From: Phycisphaerales bacterium UBA5793 | GTDB lineage: Bacteria > Planctomycetota > Phycisphaerae > Phycisphaerales > UBA5793 | Direction: 5' to 3' | Assembly: GCA_002418285.1 (NCBI GenBank) | Contig: DIDT01000063.1 | Span: 1-64,000 of the forward strand | Length of the DNA stretch: 64,000 nt | Part shown: positions 43,481 through 50,365 of the stretch, one piece after another | Position numbering within the stretch: the first letter of the stretch is position 1 | Layout of the letters: each line of letters opens with the position of its first letter | Made by a program: the position numbers and the translations under genes | The notes under the pieces: model-generated | What the model saw: the letters and a program-made list of their open reading frames with translations, nothing else | What the model was told of the DNA's origin: nothing | Database searches by the model: none

Positions 43481-44518
43481 CTACGCATCACCGATGCACA
43501 CCTTGCTCGGTCCGCGCTCAGACGCATCAACCCGAATGTCCACCGGGAGAAAGCGTCGAATGACTTCAATATTCGTCTCCGCATGACGCGACAGTGCGCC
43601 GGTGACGAACGAGCCGCGCCCCGCGATCGCCATGGGCAGCAGCAACTGGTCCGCAAGGTGCTCCCACACCGGGACATCGGCCTTGAGATAGGCGCGCACC
43701 TCCCGCACCGCCCGATCACCGACTTCTTCAGCTGAAACACCCTTCTGGCCGAAGCCGGTGAAGACTTCCGTCACCGCCTCGCTTTCGATTTCAAGGCTCA
43801 GCGTGTTGCCCGGCCCGACCGCGTCCTTGAGCTGCTCGATGCGCAGGCACGATTCATCCCAGCCGAGTTTGTCGCGGACCACGTCCAGTTCGCGCCTGGC
43901 AATCACCCCCGGCAAGCCGGCGATCAGCGCCACTGCCCGTCGACGACGAATCTCACCCCGCGTCAACAGCGATACCGGCGCCAGTTGCGAGCACGGCCTG
44001 ATCGCCACCACGATCCGCCCACCTCCCGCTGGGTAGAACCCGTGCCGCTCGAGCGTCGCATCAACAACCGGCCCCATCCGACGCAGCAGCGGCAGGAACG
44101 CAAACTGCAGAAAGTGAACGCTCGGCGCAAACATGTTGTGCGTGCCGCCTTCGAGCACCAGTGTGGAGCGAGAGGATGCCGTCATAAGCGCCGGCAGCAC
44201 GGTCTGCAGAACAAGCGTCGTGCTCCCGGCGGTGCCGATGGCGAATGCGTACTCACCCCCCTGCACCTGGCCGGGGACAAACTCCAGCGACGTCGCGCCG
44301 AGATGCGCTCCCCTCACACTCGCAGCGCTCACCTCCTGCGCCGCATTGACCGCGGTCAGGTGCTGCCGCAGCAGCCCCGGCTTGGATCGCCCGGCGCGGA
44401 TGTTCTCAATGCGAAACGGCCGGCCCGTCACCATTGCCAGGGCCAGCGCGCTGCGGAGGATCTGCCCCCCGCCTTCGCCCTGCGAGCCATCAAGTTGGAT
44501 CAGGTCCGTTTCCATCAT
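43481..44518 (-). CDS. rtcA: RNA 3'-terminal phosphate cyclase
   Basis: Converts RNA 3'-phosphate ends to 2',3'-cyclic phosphates through an adenylated His. The 345-residue protein has the N-terminal LDGSQGEGGGQILRSALAL, the HNMFAPSVHFLQ region and, near residue 300, EHLADQLLLPMA, which carries the nucleophilic His of the family, followed by HAETNIEVIRRFLPV. All match RtcA. It follows rtcB by about 9 nt and is the last gene of the rsr-Y RNA-rtcB-rtcA transcript. It converges on the NtrC-type regulator. Confidence 0.96.
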   Translation of the reverse strand: MMETDLIQLDGSQGEGGGQILRSALALAMVTGRPFRIENIRAGRSKPGLLRQHLTAVNAAQEVSAASVRGAHLGATSLEFVPGQVQGGEYAFAIGTAGSTTLVLQTVLPALMTASSRSTLVLEGGTHNMFAPSVHFLQFAFLPLLRRMGPVVDATLERHGFYPAGGGRIVVAIRPCSQLAPVSLLTRGEIRRRRAVALIAGLPGVIARRELDVVRDKLGWDESCLRIEQLKDAVGPGNTLSLEIESEAVTEVFTGFGQKGVSAEEVGDRAVREVRAYLKADVPVWEHLADQLLLPMAIAGRGSFVTGALSRHAETNIEVIRRFLPVDIRVDASERGPSKVCIGDA

Positions 44519-44527
44519 GAGCCCATC

Positions 44528-46027
44528 TCAATCGTCAGCCTTGTCGCCGTCTTTGATGACGAATCGCGCCTCAAGCCGCGCGACCTGAGTCGCCAATCCT
44601 GCCAGTTCGACGGATCTGAGCACTTCGTCGAAGTCCTTGTACGCCGCGGGCGCTTCGTCGATCGGGTACGTCCGACAGTTGGTGAGGATATCGCGCTGCT
44701 CGAACGACGCATCGACGGCCTGCTGATCCAGCGTCCGGCCCGCCGCCTTGCGTCCCATGATGCGCCCGGCGCCATGATTGACGCTGAAGCACGACAACTC
44801 GGCGCCGGCGTCCGCGACCATCACCGCCGACCCGGCCTGCGGGTTGCCCGGCAAGAGGATCGGGTGCCCGGTGTCCTCGAAAAGCGTGCCCTTGAGGCAG
44901 GGATGCCCTGCCGGAAAGGCGCGCGTCGCGCCCTTGCGATGCACCCATTCGAGGCGGCTGTCGATCGGCTCCTGCCTCGCGATGTTGTGACTGATGAAGT
45001 ACACGAGCCACCCGGTCGTGCCGGGGATGACCTCCTGGAACGCTTCAAGAATCAGCCCGTTGATCAGCAAGTGGTTGACGGTCGCAAAGTTCGCCCCCAG
45101 CGCCATGTCATCGAGGTATGCGTTGGCCTCAGCCGAACCCAGCGGCGCATGGACCATGTGCCGATCACCTGCGGGCAGCGGAATGCCCCAATCAGTGAAA
45201 TGCTTGAGCAGCGAGCGAAACTGCCCATCCGCCAGGTCGTGGCCCAGCCCGCGCGAACCGCAGTGCGACAGAAATGCCACACCCCCGTCGCGCAGCCCAA
45301 ATGCCTCAGCGATGCGCTGCTGACGCGAACCCTGACCCACGCGAGTGATCTCGCACTCGCCAAAGTGATTCCCGCCGCCGTATGAGCCGAGCTGACGGAT
45401 CTTGCCTGCAAATCGTTCACAGAATCGCGACTCCCGATTGAGCACGCGCAATCGTTCGGCGAGCGCATCACGACTGCCGTCATGCCCGGTGTGCGCACTG
45501 TCTTCGCATCGCTGCGCCCACTCCGGTGGAATACCGAGTGCTTCGCACACTTCCTGAGACGCACCTTCCGTGACCGCCTGCGTACCCAGGGCTGGCGACA
45601 CCGCCCGCGCCTTGCGCACGCTCCGCTGACCCCGGCCGGCGCCGGTCGGCGTTCGCTCGCAGATCGCATTGATCAGCGCCCGCCGCGTGGGCCGGTCGGC
45701 CACGGCCTCCTCGTCAAGATCGAGCGCCAGCAGACTCATCGAACACTTGATATCCACCCCCACCGGACCGGGATAGATGTGGCTGCGACTGGTCATCACA
45801 CATCCGACCGGAGCGCCGTAGCCGACATGCGCATCGGGATTGAGCACCACGCGCGACACGCCCGGCGAGGTGGCGGCATTGATCGCCTGCTTGATGCACC
45901 CCGCATCGAACGTCTGCCGCATCGACTCGGTGCCGATGACGGTAATGGGCCGCTGATCGTCGGGTACCGGCAGGATCGCCGTTGCCTCGCCGGTGGCGAC
46001 GAAAGGAACTCCAGTTTCACTGCTCAT
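44528..46027 (-). CDS. rtcB: RNA-splicing ligase RtcB (variant type)
   Basis: GTP- and Mn-dependent ligase that joins 2',3'-cyclic phosphate (or 3'-P) to 5'-OH RNA ends. The ATG at 46027 has GGAGGAGAG upstream; the longer frame runs into the RNA genes and is rejected. The 499 residues show the metal/GMP motifs in slightly altered form: PDAHVGYGAPVGCV, GVDIKCSM (usual DIGCGM, metal Cys kept), GSYGGGNHFGE, SHCGSRGLG (usual HSGSRGLG), FISHNIARQE and NHGAGRIMGR with the guanylated His. Longer than E. coli RtcB (408). Located directly after the Y RNA array, whose RNAs could be its substrates or cofactors. Confidence 0.95.
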   Translation of the reverse strand: MSSETGVPFVATGEATAILPVPDDQRPITVIGTESMRQTFDAGCIKQAINAATSPGVSRVVLNPDAHVGYGAPVGCVMTSRSHIYPGPVGVDIKCSMSLLALDLDEEAVADRPTRRALINAICERTPTGAGRGQRSVRKARAVSPALGTQAVTEGASQEVCEALGIPPEWAQRCEDSAHTGHDGSRDALAERLRVLNRESRFCERFAGKIRQLGSYGGGNHFGECEITRVGQGSRQQRIAEAFGLRDGGVAFLSHCGSRGLGHDLADGQFRSLLKHFTDWGIPLPAGDRHMVHAPLGSAEANAYLDDMALGANFATVNHLLINGLILEAFQEVIPGTTGWLVYFISHNIARQEPIDSRLEWVHRKGATRAFPAGHPCLKGTLFEDTGHPILLPGNPQAGSAVMVADAGAELSCFSVNHGAGRIMGRKAAGRTLDQQAVDASFEQRDILTNCRTYPIDEAPAAYKDFDEVLRSVELAGLATQVARLEARFVIKDGDKADD

Positions 46028-46050
46028 CACGACTCTCCTCCGGCAGCCAG

Positions 46051-46213
46051 ACAGACTGCAGCGACAAGATGGATGAAACATGTCCGCCCGGCGCACCGGG
46101 ACGGCCGTCGCGTCTGCCAGTTCCGCCACTTCGACCCAGAGGTCGAAGGTGGGACTCGAACCCACATGGACGCAGCTTTAATGTAGTTCCATTACGCATT
46201 CGCTGCAGTCTGC
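46051..46213 (-). ncRNA. Y RNA unit D (YrlA-like, permuted tRNA-Leu-like mimic)
   Basis: The ends form a 13-bp helix (46200-46212 with 46052-46064), closed inside by CGAATGC (46196-46202) on the 5' side and CTTGTCGCTG on the 3' side, the place where Ro is expected to bind. Inside, in order: ACTACAT (46181-46187), a T arm GTGGG-TTCGAGT-CCCAC (46149-46165), an 8-bp acceptor helix GGTCGAAG/CTTCGACC closed by a TCTG-type loop (46137-46140), and the D-arm side GGTCGAAGTGGCGGAACTGG, which is what the 5' half of a class II tRNA-Leu looks like. A CCCGG-TGCG-CCGGG hairpin follows. It ends 8 nt before the rtcB Shine-Dalgarno. Confidence 0.85.
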
Positions 46214-46240
46214 TTGCGTGTCTCACTTCCAATACCCCTC

Positions 46241-46408
46241 GACCACACCGCAAACTGCGGCGACAAAGGTGAAGAAACCCCGGCTTGCGCCAGTCTGAAG
46301 CTCTACCAACTGAGCTACTTCGGCGTCAATGCCGAAGGCGGGACTCGAACCCGCGACCGTCAGGTCCATGTAGTTCCTTGCGCATTCGCCGCAGTTCGCG
46401 ATGCGGTC
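46241..46408 (-). ncRNA. Y RNA unit C (YrlA-like, permuted class I tRNA mimic)
   Basis: The best-formed unit, 168 nt. Ends pair over 23 bp without a break (46386-46408 with 46241-46263; a few G-U pairs). CGAATGC (46382-46388) and CTTTGTCGCCG mark the inner end. Then ACTACAT (46368-46374), anticodon-stem half CTGA, T arm GCGGG-TTCGAGT-CCCGC (46338-46354), acceptor CTTCGGC/GCCGAAG (46331-46337 with 46318-46324) joined by the loop ATTGAC, canonical D arm GCTC-AGTTGGTA-GAGC (46300-46315) and the other anticodon-stem half TCAG. The tRNA order is thus 3' half first, 5' half second: circularly permuted. Confidence 0.9.
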
Positions 46409-46413
46409 TGCAT

Positions 46414-46533
46414 TCCACCACGCTCGCCGACAAGGGTTGGTGAGAGTCTGACTATCGCTCTTGCGAGCGACCCAGGATTCGAACCTGATTCGACCGTGTA
46501 CTCCCGACCGGCATTCGACGTTTTCGCGGTGGA
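46414..46533 (-). ncRNA. Y RNA unit B (YrlA-like, partial tRNA mimic)
   Basis: 120 nt. End helix: 9 bp (46525-46533 with 46414-46422), an AAAA/AG internal loop, then 6 bp (46515-46520 with 46425-46430). CGAATGC at 46511-46517 and CTTGTCGGCG opposite. Inside are AGTACAC (the ACTACAT position, 46496-46502), a T arm TCAGG-TTCGAAT-CCTGG and an acceptor helix GTCGCTC/GAGCGAT closed by GCAA (46461-46464 on the plus strand reads TTGC). The D-arm side is short and lacks the GG of a normal D loop, so this mimic is T-arm/acceptor only. Confidence 0.78.
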
Positions 46534-46572
46534 TTTCGTTCATCTTCGTTCTCTCATTCACTCGAACCCATC

Positions 46573-46663
46573 CCGGGAAGAGCGAGGCCGACGAGTGGTC
46601 GCCGAGACTTTGTTATGGGGACATCCATGTAGTCTCGACTGCATTCGACCCCGCTCCTCCCGG
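46573..46663 (-). ncRNA. Y RNA unit A (no tRNA-like domain)
   Basis: 91 nt, first of the array, 26 nt after the rsr stop. The ends pair over 19 bp (46645-46663 with 46573-46591) including four G-U pairs; the inner end has CGAATGC (46641-46647) and, opposite, CTCGTCGGCC. Next is a hairpin CGAGACT...AGTCTCG whose loop has ACTACAT (46627-46633) and ATGG...CCAT. There is no T loop or acceptor helix. It looks like a plain Y RNA (the YrlB-like member), while units B-D carry tRNA mimics. Confidence 0.7.
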
Positions 46664-46689
46664 ACCTCTTGCCGCCATTGACTCATCCG

Positions 46690-48252
46690 TCAGATCCGGA
46701 CACTGTTGATCGTGTCAACCCAGTGTTGCGGATCGGCTGGCGTGCTGACAAACCGACTGACCACGTCAAACACCCCGTCAGAGAAACCTCCAACGTTGAG
46801 GATGTCCGCCCGGTCCAAGGCCTGCACCGTTCCATATGGCTGCAGATCGATGCACACGAGTCGGGCGTTGGGACAGCGTTGCCGGATCAACTCCCAATGC
46901 TGCATCATCGCCGTTGCGTGCCGTCGCCAACCGGAAGTCGTGTCGATCCACGACTCGTAATCCGAGACGAAGATGACCGTCTCGACCTTCGCCTTCCGCC
47001 GGTTCAACTCCGCCAGTGGAGCCGAGCAATTCGTACCCGCCGAAGGCAGCGAGGCGAGCATCCGGGCGTTGGTCATTACCGTGTCGCGCGGGTTGATCCG
47101 CACGGGAACCACCTGCTCGGTGAACGGAATGACCTCGGCCAGCGAGTTTCGTCGCAGGATCGACGCGACAAAAAGGCTCGCCACGTGAACACACATCACA
47201 GCCGACGTCGCACCCTTGCGATAGCCGGTGATCGGCGACTGCATCGAACCCGAAACGTCCAGGCACAACACCGTGCGCCCGGGAATCTCCGGGATGTTCG
47301 CCGTGGCAACCTCCAGCGCCGCTTCGAGCGCGTGGCGAATCGCCTCGGGCACCTCACTTGAAGTCATCGCATGCGCGACGAGCAACTGGTAAGGCAGCAC
47401 TCGCGATCGCCGAACCTCGTTCGGATCAGCCAGGCGTTGTGCAAGCAGTTCAACCATCTCGGCATCCTCGAACACGCCGTGGCGTGCAAAGGTGTTCAGG
47501 TTCATGCGGGTCGTCTGCCAGGACGCATGCCGGGCAATGGCGATCCAGTCCTGCGACTTCAACTCCAGTGCGGTAAGCATCTGGAACGGCACATCGGGAA
47601 CCTCCGTCGACGCGCCAGCCTTGAATGCCTCGAACTGCGAGACAACATCAGGCAACGCAGCCGCATCATGTTTGCGACCAATCAGGTATCCGAACACCGC
47701 CTCGCGCGACTTGCTTGACGGAATGGGGTGAACCATCTTCACGATGTCCGCCATCGAGGGGCTGTTACCCACCGATGCGAAGAACAGAGCCTCATCGCTT
47801 CGCCGATCCAACCACTGGCAGATCAACCGCTTGGGCAGCGTGCCCAGCGACTTGCGGCCAACGACGCCCGATCGCATGATCTGCACGAAGGTGCGCAGCA
47901 TCCGCGGCGAGTCGATGACGCGATCGAACACTTCCGCCATGAGACCGGGCGATCGAACCGACAACACTGCGACAAGCAGTGCCGGCAGATCCTTCATCCG
48001 ACTCTCACCTCGGGTGTAGAGCGCAACGCGGGCGATGAACTCCGGCTCAACGGCGCTGCACAGTACGAGCACACGATCGAGTTGCGACTCGGCCGACGCA
48101 TAGAACGTCGAGTTCATGCAGCCGGTCGCAGCGTACTGGGCCAGTTCCTGCTCGGCGCTGAGCGTGTACGCCGCACCGCCCGCTTCGTTGGTCGTGTCGG
48201 CGGGGCGAACGAATCGGCCACGAATGGACTGGAAGAGACTCTGGTTTGCCAT
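46690..48252 (-). CDS. rsr: Ro60/Rsr protein (TROVE and vWA domains)
   Basis: Bacterial Ro orthologue: a ring-shaped protein that binds Y RNAs and misfolded RNA ends and tethers PNPase. The ATG at 48252 has GGGAGG six bases upstream; the open frame to 48342 is not used. The 520 residues give a TROVE HEAT-like ring (about 20-345; YTLSAEQELAQYAATGCMN, LYTRGESRMKDLPALL) and a vWA domain (about 350-520) with the MIDAS motif LCLDVSGSMQS and SDYESW. It is the first gene of the transcript from the sigma54 promoter at 48289-48304, followed by four Y RNA units. Confidence 0.95.
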   Translation of the reverse strand: MANQSLFQSIRGRFVRPADTTNEAGGAAYTLSAEQELAQYAATGCMNSTFYASAESQLDRVLVLCSAVEPEFIARVALYTRGESRMKDLPALLVAVLSVRSPGLMAEVFDRVIDSPRMLRTFVQIMRSGVVGRKSLGTLPKRLICQWLDRRSDEALFFASVGNSPSMADIVKMVHPIPSSKSREAVFGYLIGRKHDAAALPDVVSQFEAFKAGASTEVPDVPFQMLTALELKSQDWIAIARHASWQTTRMNLNTFARHGVFEDAEMVELLAQRLADPNEVRRSRVLPYQLLVAHAMTSSEVPEAIRHALEAALEVATANIPEIPGRTVLCLDVSGSMQSPITGYRKGATSAVMCVHVASLFVASILRRNSLAEVIPFTEQVVPVRINPRDTVMTNARMLASLPSAGTNCSAPLAELNRRKAKVETVIFVSDYESWIDTTSGWRRHATAMMQHWELIRQRCPNARLVCIDLQPYGTVQALDRADILNVGGFSDGVFDVVSRFVSTPADPQHWVDTINSVRI

Positions 48253-48288
48253 GTTCGACCTCCCTCGCGTTTGCTTCAGGAGGTCGAC

Positions 48289-48304
48289 TGCACACGCCAT
48301 GCCA
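48289..48304 (-). promoter_or_regulatory. Sigma54 promoter match upstream of rsr
   Basis: Minus strand TGGCAT-GGCGT-GTGCA against the consensus TGGCAC-N5-TTGCA, with GG and GC at the required spacing. Predicted start near 48278, 26 nt before the rsr ATG. The divergent rtcR gene encodes the matching sigma54 activator. The 187 bases between this element and rtcR are AT-rich in their right half and probably hold the RtcR sites; I see only a short GGTGC-N5-GCACC repeat near 48393. Confidence 0.78.
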
Positions 48305-48491
48305 CGCGGACGAAAACGAGGAGTGAGGCCCGGCAGAATCAATAAGTCATTATTTTACAATATCTTCCAGAGCACAGTCCGCACACTGAGCCGGTGCCTG
48401 CCGCACCATCCTAACCTCAATAGAGATAGCATTGAATCGTAATCTATACTGTATTATCATATTGGCATGACCACGTCCTCCCGGATGAGCC

Positions 48492-50147
48492 ATGAACCAC
48501 CAACGCACCGGATCAACGAGACCCAAAGACGCCCAACCCGCGCGACCCGCCGTGGTGATCGGGTTGCTCGGCGTGTCGCTCGACCAGGGCCGCGGACCGA
48601 AGCGATGGGATCGCTGGCGTCCCACCGTCTCGCTCTGCCAGCATGAAGATTTCCTCGTTAATCGCCTTGAGTTGATCCACGATCGCCACGCGCAGTCGCT
48701 CGCTCGCACGATCGAACACGACATCGCTGCGATCTCACCCGAAACCCAGGTTGTGCAGCACCTCGTCGAACTGAAAGACCCGTGGGACTTTGAAGAGGTC
48801 TACAGCGCGCTGCATCACTTCGCAACCACCTACCCCTTCGATCCCGACGCCGAGGACTACTTCATCCACATCACGACCGGGTCGCACGTGGCGCAAATCT
48901 GCAACTTCTTGCTGACGGAGGCCCGCTACTTTCCCGCGCGCCTCCTGCAGACCGCCCCGCCGCGCCGATCCAACCATCGCCCCGGCGAACTGCACTTCAT
49001 CGACCTCGACCTCTCCCGCTACGACCGCATCGCTTCGCGTTTCGAGCGCGAGCACCAGGATGCGGTTGCGTCGCTCAAGTCCGGCATCGAGACGCGCAAT
49101 GAGACCTTCAATCGACTCATCGAGCGCATCGAGCACGTTGCCGCGCGCACGACCGATCCCATGCTGCTCACCGGCCCGACCGGGGCGGGCAAGTCGCGCC
49201 TCGCCGGCCGCATCTACGAGATGCGCAAGGCCAAGCGCCTCGTCACCGGACAGTTTGTCGAAGTGAACTGCGCCACACTGCGCGGTGAATCAGCCATGTC
49301 CGCGCTCTTCGGCCACAAGAAAGGCGCTTTCACCGGCGCCACCAGCGATCGACCCGGACTGCTGCGGACGGCTGATCGCGGCATGCTCTTTCTCGACGAG
49401 ATCGGCGAGCTTGGACTCGACGAGCAGGCCATGCTCCTTCGCGCCCTTGAAGAGAAGCGATTCCTCCCACTCGGCGCTGACGCTGAAACATCGAGCGACT
49501 TTCAGCTCATTGCCGGCACCAACCGCCTGCTCCACCAACAGGTCCGGCAGGGACGCTTCCGCGATGATCTGCTCGCGCGAATCAACCTCTGGACCTTCGA
49601 GCTCCCGGCCCTGCGCGACCGGCCCGAAGACATCGAACCCAATCTGGATTTTGAACTCGACGCCTTTGCCCGAAGCCGCGGCCAACTCGTTCGCTTCAGT
49701 CGCGAGGCCCGCCAGCAATTCCTCTCCTTCGGCACATCGGTCGGCGCTGAGTGGTCCGGCAACTTCCGCGACCTCAACGCCGCCATCACCCGCATGGCCA
49801 CCCTCGCGCCCGGGGGGCGCATCACCGAGCAGATCGTTGATGAAGAGATCGCTCGACTGCGCGATGCGTGGACCGGCCCGGCGCAGGAGGCAGCGGAATC
49901 GGTGCTGCTCGAGATTTTCACCGCCGACCAACTCCACGACATCGATCTCTTCGATCGGGCCCAACTCAAAGTCGTGACTGAGACGTGCCGTCGAAGCGCC
50001 ACACTCTCCGAGGCCGGCCGCACGCTCTTCGCCGCCTCGCGCGAGCGACGGACGTCGACCAACGATTCGGATCGAGTGCGCAAGTACCTGGCGCGATTTG
50101 GCTTGGAGTGGAGTCAATTGAAGGGCGATCAGTCCATCAAGCCGTAA
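48492..50147 (+). CDS. rtcR: Sigma54-dependent activator of the rtc operon (CARF-AAA+-HTH)
   Basis: Senses RNA damage and turns on rsr-rtcBA. Residues 1-185 are the RtcR-specific CARF-like domain (VVIGLLGVSLDQGRGPKRW, RWRPTVSLCQHEDFLVNRLE, HITTGSHVAQICNFLLTEA), thought to bind RNA ends with cyclic phosphate. The AAA+ part has Walker A GPTGAGKS, the sigma54 loop GAFTGA in ALFGHKKGAFTGAT, Walker B GMLFLDEIGEL and the RDDLLARINLWTF arginine finger. The C-terminus has a helix-turn-helix and ends in RVRKYLARFGLEWSQL, as in other RtcR proteins. 551 residues, divergent from rsr. Confidence 0.95.
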   Translation: MNHQRTGSTRPKDAQPARPAVVIGLLGVSLDQGRGPKRWDRWRPTVSLCQHEDFLVNRLELIHDRHAQSLARTIEHDIAAISPETQVVQHLVELKDPWDFEEVYSALHHFATTYPFDPDAEDYFIHITTGSHVAQICNFLLTEARYFPARLLQTAPPRRSNHRPGELHFIDLDLSRYDRIASRFEREHQDAVASLKSGIETRNETFNRLIERIEHVAARTTDPMLLTGPTGAGKSRLAGRIYEMRKAKRLVTGQFVEVNCATLRGESAMSALFGHKKGAFTGATSDRPGLLRTADRGMLFLDEIGELGLDEQAMLLRALEEKRFLPLGADAETSSDFQLIAGTNRLLHQQVRQGRFRDDLLARINLWTFELPALRDRPEDIEPNLDFELDAFARSRGQLVRFSREARQQFLSFGTSVGAEWSGNFRDLNAAITRMATLAPGGRITEQIVDEEIARLRDAWTGPAQEAAESVLLEIFTADQLHDIDLFDRAQLKVVTETCRRSATLSEAGRTLFAASRERRTSTNDSDRVRKYLARFGLEWSQLKGDQSIKP

Positions 50148-50365
50148 CGCCCTTGCCCACAGCCTGACACACAACGCCAGCAGTCAACGCCCTCTTTCGC
50201 GCTGCTCGCGGCTCCGTGAAGCCGATTCCGATCGCTGATTCGGCAGCGTGTCCCAAACGACGCCCATCGGGACGGGTACTGTACCTGTCGACTCGGAATA
50301 ATGAGCATGTGGGAGGTCCGCATCCGCGCCCGCCCAGCCGTGCCACGCACAGGAGGATTCGCGCG

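Noticed and set aside
46028..46165. N-terminal extension of rtcB
   Set aside because: It runs through the tRNA-like part of unit D, whereas the ATG at 46027 has a strong Shine-Dalgarno and matches the RtcB start.
46051..46533. Two or three ordinary tRNA genes (T arms GGTTCGAGTCCC, acceptor stems)
   Set aside because: The T arm and acceptor 3' strand come before the 5' half, and there is no anticodon loop; the order only makes sense as permuted mimics within Y RNAs.
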